Assembly (NCBI RefSeq): GCF_901827155.1
Contig: NZ_LR594659.1
Span: forward strand, 5,862,501 to 5,926,500
Direction: 5' to 3'
DNA from: Variovorax sp. PBL-H6
GTDB lineage: Bacteria; Pseudomonadota; Gammaproteobacteria; Burkholderiales; Burkholderiaceae_C
DNA length: 64,000 nt
In this document: positions 53,261 to 64,000 of the stretch, piece after piece
Position numbering within the stretch: the stretch's first letter is position 1
How the letters are laid out: every line of letters begins with the position of its first letter
Translations under genes and position numbers: made by a program
The notes under the pieces: generated by a model
What the model was told of the DNA's origin: nothing
The model's input: the letters and a program-made list of their open reading frames with translations, nothing else
The model's database searches: none

Positions 53261-54499
53261 ATGCTGCAACTCGACTTTCATCCGACCGGCCGCCATTTTC
53301 TGCAGATCCCCGGACCGAGCCCGGTCCCCGACCGCATCTTGCGGGCGATGAGCTTGCCCACCATCGACCATCGCGGACCTGAGTTCGCAGCGCTGGGCCT
53401 GAAGGTGCTCGCGGGCATTCGCCAGGTCTTCCAGACCCGGCACCCGGTGGTGATCTATCCGGCCTCGGGCACGGGCGCCTGGGAAGCCGCGCTCGCCAAT
53501 GTGATGAGCCCGGGCGACGCGGTGCTGATGTACGAGACGGGCCACTTCGCCACGCTGTGGCAGAAGATGGCGCTGCGCCTGGGCCTGGCGCCCGAGTTCC
53601 TGAGCCTTCCCGGCGTGGACGAGACCGGCCTGCCGCGCAGCTGGCGCCATGGGGTGCAGGCGGACCTGATCGAGGCGCGGCTGCGCGATGACGCGGAGAA
53701 AAAGATCCGCGCGGTCTGCGTGGTGCACAACGAGACCTCCACCGGCGTGACCTCCGACATCGCGGCCGTGCGCCGCGCGATCGACGCGGCGGGCCACCCT
53801 GCCCTCCTCATGGTGGACAGCATCTCGGGCCTGGCCAGCGCCGACTACCGCCACGACGAGTGGGGCGTGGACGTGACCATCAGCGGTTCGCAGAAGGGCC
53901 TGATGCTGCCGCCGGGCATCAGCTTCAATGCGCTGTCGCCCAAGGCGATGGAGCGCAGCAAGACCGCGAAGCTGCCGAAGGCCTTCTGGGCCTGGGACGA
54001 GATCGTGGAGATGAACCAGGGCGGCTACTGGCCCTACACGCCCAACACCAACCTGCTCTATGGCCTGAGCGAATCGCTCGACATGCTGCTGGGTGAGGGC
54101 CTGTCCCAGGTGTTCGCGCGCCACCAGCGCTGGGGCGCGGGCGTGCGCGCCGCGGTGAAGGCGTGGGGCCTGCCGACGCAATGCGCCGACCCGGCCGTGC
54201 ATTCGCCGGTGCTGACCGGCGTGATCACGCCCGAGGGGGTGGACGCCGATGCACTGCGGCGGCTCATCCACGAGCGCTTCGATCTCTCTCTGGGCACGGG
54301 GCTGGGCAAGCTCAAGGGCCGCATGTTCCGCATGGGCCACCTGGGCGACAGCAACGACCTCACGCTGGTGGCGATGGTGGCCGGCGTGGAGATGGGACTG
54401 AAGCTCACGGGCGTGAAGCTCGCGGGCAGCGGAGTGCAGGCGGCGATGGAGCATTTCGCGAGCCACGCGGCGCCGGCGACGCTGAAGAAGGCCGCCTGA
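53261..54499 (+). CDS. PLP-dependent aminotransferase, alanine/serine-glyoxylate type
   Basis: A 412-residue class V aminotransferase. GPSPVPDRILRAMSLPTIDH is the family opening, YPASGTGAWEAALANVMSPG is the cofactor phosphate region, and the Schiff-base lysine is in ISGSQKGLMLPPGI (about residue 212). Family members use glyoxylate as amino acceptor, giving glycine, with alanine or serine as donor. This matches the divergent 2-hydroxyacid dehydrogenase, which could supply glyoxylate. ATG at 53261 follows AAGGA. Confidence 0.9.
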   Translation: MLQLDFHPTGRHFLQIPGPSPVPDRILRAMSLPTIDHRGPEFAALGLKVLAGIRQVFQTRHPVVIYPASGTGAWEAALANVMSPGDAVLMYETGHFATLWQKMALRLGLAPEFLSLPGVDETGLPRSWRHGVQADLIEARLRDDAEKKIRAVCVVHNETSTGVTSDIAAVRRAIDAAGHPALLMVDSISGLASADYRHDEWGVDVTISGSQKGLMLPPGISFNALSPKAMERSKTAKLPKAFWAWDEIVEMNQGGYWPYTPNTNLLYGLSESLDMLLGEGLSQVFARHQRWGAGVRAAVKAWGLPTQCADPAVHSPVLTGVITPEGVDADALRRLIHERFDLSLGTGLGKLKGRMFRMGHLGDSNDLTLVAMVAGVEMGLKLTGVKLAGSGVQAAMEHFASHAAPATLKKAA

Positions 54500-54540
54500 A
54501 TCCAGGTCGCCGAAACGCAACCCAACCAGGAGACCCATCC

Positions 54541-55518
54541 ATGCAAAGACGTTCCCTGATCCAGGCAGCAGGCGCTGCGGCGGCCACGCTCGGCGTGCCG
54601 CGCGTGTTCGCGCAGGAATGGCCCAACGGCCCGGTGCGCATCGTGGTGGGCTTTCCACCGGGCGGGGGCACGGACGCATTGGCGCGGGTGGTGGCGCAGA
54701 AGCTGACGACGATGTGGAACCAGTCGGTGATCGTGGAGAACAAGGGCGGCGTGGCCGGGGTGCTCGCGGCCGAGTACGTGTCGACGCAGCCGAGCGACGG
54801 CTCGACGCTGCTGATGGCGCACATCAACAGCCACGCACTGGCGCCGAGCCTGCAGCCCAGGCTGCGCTACAGCGTGGAACGGGACTTCGTGCCGATCGTG
54901 CTCGTGGGCGTGACGCCCAACCTGCTGATCGCGGGGCCCGCGCAGAAGGCGTTGGTGGTGAAGGACATCGTCGCGCTGTGTGCGGCGGAGCCGGGCCAGG
55001 TGAGCTTCGGATCGGCCGGCGCGGGCTCGGCCCAGCACCTGGCACTCGAGATGTTCAAGCTGCAGGCCAGGGTCGATGCGCTGCACGTGCCTTACAAGGG
55101 CAGCGGCCCGCTGCTCGCGGACTTGATGGGCAACCAGATCCAGTACAGCTTCGAGACCATGACCGCAGCCACGCCGCATGTGAAGAGCGGCAAGGTGACC
55201 GCGGTGGCGCAGACGCGGCTGAAGCGGGCCAAGGGCCATCCGGGCGTGCCGACGATGCAGGAGCAGGGCTTCGAAGGGTTCGAGGCCACCACCTGGTACG
55301 GACTGGCCGGGCCCGGCAAGCTGCCGACGGCGATCGCCGACAAGATCAACCGCGACGTCAACGCCGTGCTGGCGATGCCCGATGTGCAGGAGCGACTCGA
55401 CACCTACGGCGCCGAGGACGGCGGCGGCTCGCGCGAGAAGTTCGCGCAGTTCATCGCCTCCGAGATCCAGAAGTGGGGGCGGGTGGTGCGGGATGGCAAG
55501 GTGAAGGTGGACGCCTGA
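54541..55518 (+). CDS. Bug family tripartite tricarboxylate transporter receptor
   Basis: A 325-residue receptor. A signal sequence (RRSLIQAAGAAAATLGVPRV, then FAQ) precedes WPNGPVRIVVGFPPGGGTDA and VIVENKGGVAGVLA. It follows the aminotransferase by 41 bp and may collect the 2-hydroxyacid used by the pathway. No permease gene is adjacent. Confidence 0.92.
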   Translation: MQRRSLIQAAGAAAATLGVPRVFAQEWPNGPVRIVVGFPPGGGTDALARVVAQKLTTMWNQSVIVENKGGVAGVLAAEYVSTQPSDGSTLLMAHINSHALAPSLQPRLRYSVERDFVPIVLVGVTPNLLIAGPAQKALVVKDIVALCAAEPGQVSFGSAGAGSAQHLALEMFKLQARVDALHVPYKGSGPLLADLMGNQIQYSFETMTAATPHVKSGKVTAVAQTRLKRAKGHPGVPTMQEQGFEGFEATTWYGLAGPGKLPTAIADKINRDVNAVLAMPDVQERLDTYGAEDGGGSREKFAQFIASEIQKWGRVVRDGKVKVDA

Positions 55519-55835
55519 GCGCGCGGAGGGCCAGCGGGCATGAGGCAGGGCATGGATGAAAGGCCGCGAGCCTCGTAGCTTGCAACGTTCTTTCGAGTGA
55601 GGTGGCTGTAGGGCGCGAGGCTCGGTGGAAGTCCACGATGAGCAGCGGAGTCGGCGGCGAAGGCGGGCACGCTTCAGAAGAACGGCGCAGTCCGTTCCGG
55701 CCTTGTCAGACAAAGCCGCTATCAAACTGCCGAACATGACCGGCGTGTTGCAGCGCAACACGATGACAAAAGGGCGGGGCTTGTTGCGTCGCCTCCCGCG
55801 ATGCAATCCCTTCAATCGCCGGGCCGCTCCCACAC
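55519..55835. other. Intergenic region upstream of the lipopeptide synthetase with two palindromes
   Basis: No gene is seen in these 317 bp. Two dyads stand out: TTGTC-A-GACAA (55703-55713) and GTGTTGC-AGC-GCAACAC (55745-55761), the latter 75 bp before the synthetase start. They are candidate regulatory sites. Promoter hexamers are not convincing, and no strong ribosome binding site precedes the start codon. Confidence 0.4.
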
Positions 55836-61077
<5,242 letters not shown>

Positions 61078-61097
<20 letters not shown>

Positions 61098-61668
61098 AGG
61101 GCTTGCTCAGGAAAGGCGAGCCCTTCTCGCCGAAGCGCCAGGGCACATCCGCCGCCTTGGTGATGCCGATGCGCGGACCGGCCTCGACCACCACGGCCGG
61201 GTGATCGTCGGGCGCGGCCAGCAGGGCAAAGGGCGGCCGGTCGAGCCGCTTGCCGTTGAAGCTCCCATCGATGCCCAGCGCCTGCCCGACCCGGCCGGGG
61301 CCTGCGCACAGCAGCCGGACATCCTCCATGCCCCGCCGCGCGCGCATGCGTTCGAGCCCCGCGGTGGGCGCCAGCGCGCGAATCAGGACGCCGGCGCCAT
61401 GGCCCTCCTCGCGGCAGACGAAATTGAGGCACCAATGGATGCCGTAGGAACGGTAGACATAGGCCCGGCCGGGCGGACCGAACATGGGGGCATTGCGCCG
61501 CGTGAGGCCGCCGAAGGTGTGGGAGGCGGGGTCCTCCCGGTCGTAGGCTTCGGTCTCGACGATGCGGCCACCGACCCCACCGACCAGCAGCACCAGGCCG
61601 AGCAGCCGCGGCGCCACTTCGTGTGAAGGTGCGAGGAAATCGATGTGGGCGGGAATGCGTGCTTTCAC
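61078..61668 (-). CDS. 3-methyladenine (alkyladenine) DNA glycosylase, AAG family
   Basis: A 196-residue AAG-type glycosylase from GTG at 61668. [20 protein letters not shown] then [20 protein letters not shown] is the family core, with the catalytic Glu in the ETEAY motif. It excises alkylated purines in base excision repair. The longer reading from ATG at 61785 would overlap the TetR gene and adds no conserved sequence, so the GTG is favoured. It overlaps the convergent synthetase gene by 20 bp. Confidence 0.88.
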
Positions 61669-61702
61669 GGCGCGATCTTGACGGGCGGAGCAGCGGTGCG
61701 GC

Positions 61703-62359
61703 TCACAGTCCCTTTTCCACCATCTCCAGCAGCTTGCGGCCCAGTTCGTCGGTTTGCTCGCGGGGCACGCCGCGCAGTGGGCCATCGATGATCAACAGCG
61801 CCAGACCATGCACCGCCGACCAGGCCAGGAACTCGGCGCCCGGGCGGCGTTCGGGGGGCAGGATACCGGCGGCCACCATCTGGTCGAGCGAAGCGCCCAA
61901 CAACTCGAATGGATTGAGGCCGCTGGCGCCGCCCTTCGCATCATCGGGCGGGACCTCCAATTCCACTGCGGCGCCGAAGGCGGTGCGGAACAGTCCGGTC
62001 TGATCCTGGGCGAAGCGCAGGTACCCGGCACCGATGGCGCGAACGCTGGCGCGGGCGATCTCGGCAGGCGAGCCATCGCGCGGCACGGCGGCGAGCTCGG
62101 CCTCCATGGCCCCGGCTGCCGCCGACAGGGCTGCAGCACGCACCGCGAGCAGCAGCGCCTGGCGGCTGGCGAAATGCCGGTAGGCCGCATTGGGCACGAC
62201 GCCGGCACGCCGTGTGGCTTCGCGCAGCACCACCGCCTCCGGGCCGCCCTGTCGAGCGAGTTCGACCCCCGCCTCGAGCAACGCCCGGCGCAGATCGCCG
62301 TGCCGGTAAGTGCTGCGTGCCGGGGGCGTGGGGCCGGGGAGCGTCGAGGTGTTTTTCAT
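61703..62359 (-). CDS. TetR family transcriptional regulator
   Basis: A 218-residue regulator. [20 protein letters not shown] then [20 protein letters not shown] form the helix-turn-helix, and the ligand domain contains VEL...[19 protein letters not shown] at 62359 is used; ATG at 62374 is an alternative. It is divergent from the VOC protein gene and likely controls it through the palindromes between them. Confidence 0.9.
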   Translation of the reverse strand: MKNTSTLPGPTPPARSTYRHGDLRRALLEAGVELARQGGPEAVVLREATRRAGVVPNAAYRHFASRQALLLAVRAAALSAAAGAMEAELAAVPRDGSPAEIARASVRAIGAGYLRFAQDQTGLFRTAFGAAVELEVPPDDAKGGASGLNPFELLGASLDQMVAAGILPPERRPGAEFLAWSAVHGLALLIIDGPLRGVPREQTDELGRKLLEMVEKGL

Positions 62360-62360
62360 G

Positions 62361-62410
62361 TGGACAGCGTCCATTATCTTTGGTATTGTTTTGTGGACGT
62401 TGTACACAAC
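62361..62410. promoter_or_regulatory. Two dyads in the TetR/VOC divergent promoter
   Basis: TGGAC-AGC-GTCCA (62361-62373) and GTTGT-AC-ACAAC (62399-62410) are both perfect inverted repeats in an AT-rich divergent region. Either or both could be the TetR operator. The first sits directly against the TetR start codon. Confidence 0.45.
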
Positions 62411-62455
62411 AACGGAATTCCTCGACCTACACGCGTTTTTCCAAAGGAAGCCGGC

Positions 62456-62863
62456 ATGAGCACCAAGATCTTCGTGAACCTCCCCGTCAAGAACCTCGAG
62501 AAGTCCAAGGCCTTCTACGGGGCACTGGGGTACAGCTTCGACCCTCGCTTCACCAACGAGCAGGGCGCCTGCATGGTGATCAGCGAGGACATCCACGTGA
62601 TGCTCCTGGTCGAGAGCTTCTTCAAGACCTTCACGCCGAAGGCCATCGCCGACGCCACGAAGAGCACCGAGGTGCTGCTGTGCCTCTCTTGCGCGAGCCG
62701 GGCCGAGGTCGATGGCCAGGTTGCCAAGGCCGTGGCCGCCGGCGGCAGCACGCCCACCCAGGCGAAGGACCACGGCTTCATGTACCAGCACGGCTTCGAG
62801 GACCTCGACGGCCACATGTGGGAGCTCGCGTACATGGACATGAGCGCCTTCCCGCAAGCCTGA
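62456..62863 (+). CDS. VOC family (glyoxalase-like) protein
   Basis: A 135-residue vicinal-oxygen-chelate protein. MSTKIFVNLPVKNLEKSKAF then YGALGYSFDPRFTNEQGACM is the typical opening, and GFEDLDGHMWELAYMDMSAF gives the second metal motif near the C-terminus. Members are small metal enzymes or antibiotic-binding proteins. It is divergent from the TetR gene and has a strong AAAGGAAG site. Confidence 0.9.
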   Translation: MSTKIFVNLPVKNLEKSKAFYGALGYSFDPRFTNEQGACMVISEDIHVMLLVESFFKTFTPKAIADATKSTEVLLCLSCASRAEVDGQVAKAVAAGGSTPTQAKDHGFMYQHGFEDLDGHMWELAYMDMSAFPQA

Positions 62864-62915
62864 GCGCCGCCCCTGTCGAATTCCTCACCCACCCACGACC
62901 CCAAAGGAGATTGCC

Positions 62916-63362
62916 ATGCATGTCCAGCCCTACCTGTTCTTCGAAGGCCGCTGCGAAGAGGCGCTCGAGTTCTACCGCGCCAAGCTCGGCGCCGAAGTCA
63001 CGATGCTGATGCGCTTCAAGGACAGCCCCGAAGCGGCGGGCAACCCTGACATGTGCGGCGGCGCCGAGATGTCCGGCCCACCCGCCGAGAACAACGTGAT
63101 GCACGCCGAGTTCAAGATCGGCGACACCACGCTGCTGGCCTCCGATGGCATGGCCAGGCAGGCTCCCGTCTTCCGCGGCTTTTCGCTGTCGCTGACCGTG
63201 GCGGACGAAGCCGATGCCAAGCGCAAGTTCGCGGCGCTCGGCGAGGGCGGCCAGGTACAAATGCCGCTCGGGCGGACGTTCTTCTCGCCTTGCTTCGGCA
63301 TGGTGCAGGACCGCTTCGGCGTCGGCTGGATGGTCGGCGTGTTCGAGGCGCCGAAGGGCTGA
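62916..63362 (+). CDS. VOC family protein, PhnB-like
   Basis: A 148-residue protein of the PhnB-like 3-dmu-9_3-mt branch. It opens MHVQPYLFFEGRCEEALEFY with RAKLGAEVTMLMRFKDSPEA, and later has VMHAEFKIGDTTLLASDGM and GRTFFSPCFGMVQDRFGVGW. Function is unknown; this branch often accompanies stress and resistance genes. It lies 52 bp after the first VOC gene, so the two form an operon. Confidence 0.9.
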   Translation: MHVQPYLFFEGRCEEALEFYRAKLGAEVTMLMRFKDSPEAAGNPDMCGGAEMSGPPAENNVMHAEFKIGDTTLLASDGMARQAPVFRGFSLSLTVADEADAKRKFAALGEGGQVQMPLGRTFFSPCFGMVQDRFGVGWMVGVFEAPKG

Positions 63363-63549
63363 GCCGTTCAAGGCGGGTTCAAACTGCGACCAAGTGTCCG
63401 TCGCCGGCCGGGCATGAAGCAACGCTGAGCCGGATGAGCCCGTCCCGTGAACAATTACGCAGCCCGTCTCCCAGCCGTGGAACGTAGCTTCTGCGCGCGG
63501 TCCGAACTGCAGGACAGCCGACCGTCGTCGGCCGCAGGAGAAAGCATCC

Positions 63550-64000
63550 ATGAGACCCGTCGTTCTCGCGAATCCCGTCAACGTTCACATCCAGAAAGAC
63601 GAACAGCCGGTGCAGGATCAGCCCGTACGAGCGGCGATACATCGCTTGGCAGAAGTCAAGCTTCCACCGCCTTACCGGGAAAGCGATATCGCGGCAATCC
63701 TCAAAGAACATCATGTCCTCAGCGTGGGCAGTCCCTCCTTCAGCAACTGTCTCTTCCAGGGTGTGCTGTTGGCCCACTTCTTCGGGAAGCTCGAAACGGG
63801 TGAGATCAAGCCGGGCCAGCCCGCGCATGATCGGCCGGCGCAGTACTTGCTGAAGAAGTCTGTGGAGTTGCTGCAACCGCTGAGCGTGAAGATGGAAGCG
63901 ACGTGCCGCCAGTACGACAAAATGCTATCGGACTCGCCACCGGAGCTGCGCGAAGGGCTGGAGAAGGAACTCAAGTTTGTCCAGGGCATGGCTGCGAGGT
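63550..64000 (+). CDS. Unknown protein (partial, C-terminus off the window)
   Basis: ATG at 63550 opens a frame of 150 codons to the window edge with no stop. The sequence begins MRPVVLANPVNVHIQKDEQP and continues with VRAAIHRLAEVKLPPPYRES, LSVGSPSFSNCLFQGVLLAH and a helical tail (RQYDKMLSDSPPELREGLEK). No signal peptide or recognised domain is seen. Codon usage appears less GC-extreme than in the neighbours. The minus-strand frames opposite are judged to be shadows. Confidence 0.6.
   Translation, partial: MRPVVLANPVNVHIQKDEQPVQDQPVRAAIHRLAEVKLPPPYRESDIAAILKEHHVLSVGSPSFSNCLFQGVLLAHFFGKLETGEIKPGQPAHDRPAQYLLKKSVELLQPLSVKMEATCRQYDKMLSDSPPELREGLEKELKFVQGMAAR

Noticed and set aside
63379..63876. 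Minus-strand frame opposite the last partial gene
   Set aside because: The plus-strand frame is longer, uninterrupted to the edge and more protein-like. The minus frame shows no recognisable features.

Overview
This 64 kb window is a dense, high-GC bacterial chromosome segment. Its gene families point to a betaproteobacterium of the Burkholderiales, most like Comamonadaceae such as Variovorax. The reasons are seven Bug-type (TctC) periplasmic receptors with two TctAB permease pairs, small catabolic operons each facing a divergent regulator, and an imuA-imuB-dnaE2 cassette. The genus is an inference from gene content. No rRNA, tRNA, CRISPR array, insertion sequence or prophage was seen.

Layout. 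1-1.1 kb: partial DinB-family gene with a divergent TetR gene. 1.1-9.6 kb: a minus-strand operon (deacetylase-like protein, SDR, FAH-family enzyme, two receptors, muconate-lactonizing-type enolase, TctB, TctA) facing a GntR gene. 9.7-16.1 kb: SOS mutagenesis cassette imuA-imuB-dnaE2, divergent from an SRAP gene, with a consensus LexA box between them. 16.3-19.6 kb: seven-bladed lactonase-like lipoprotein, a possible decayed gene, a DUF3037 protein and an unknown protein. 19.7-21.5 kb: alpha/beta hydrolase, small protein, SYLF lipoprotein. 21.5-28.2 kb: IclR gene divergent from a flavoprotein and receptor, then YihY/BrkB, a thioredoxin-fold protein, an outer-membrane protein and a membrane protein. 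28.2-33.2 kb: sulfatase-cupin-receptor-hydrolase operon facing a LysR gene. 33.2-34.2 kb: acyltransferase. 34.2-43.4 kb: gentisate-type aromatic operon bordered by a gene remnant on each side. 43.4-49.4 kb: RibD-like reductase, CsbD, Nudix hydrolase, a TctBA pair without an adjacent receptor, MarR and an O-methyltransferase. 49.4-55.5 kb: fused FAD/Fe-S 2-hydroxyacid dehydrogenase and GntR gene, divergent from a glyoxylate-type aminotransferase and receptor. 55.8-61.1 kb: a one-module lipopeptide synthetase. 61.1-64 kb: alkyladenine glycosylase, TetR, two VOC proteins and a partial unknown gene.

How the parts work together. Most of the window concerns capture of organic acids: Bug receptors deliver carboxylates to TctAB permeases, and adjacent enzymes oxidise, hydrolyse or cyclise them under local regulators. 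The 38-41.5 kb genes follow the 3-hydroxybenzoate/gentisate route. The 49-55 kb genes could convert a 2-hydroxyacid such as glycolate to glyoxylate and then glycine. The most distinctive gene is the FAAL-PCP-C-A-PCP synthetase. Its second adenylation domain has a specificity code, read by eye, closest to glycine, so an N-acylglycine-type product is the leading guess.
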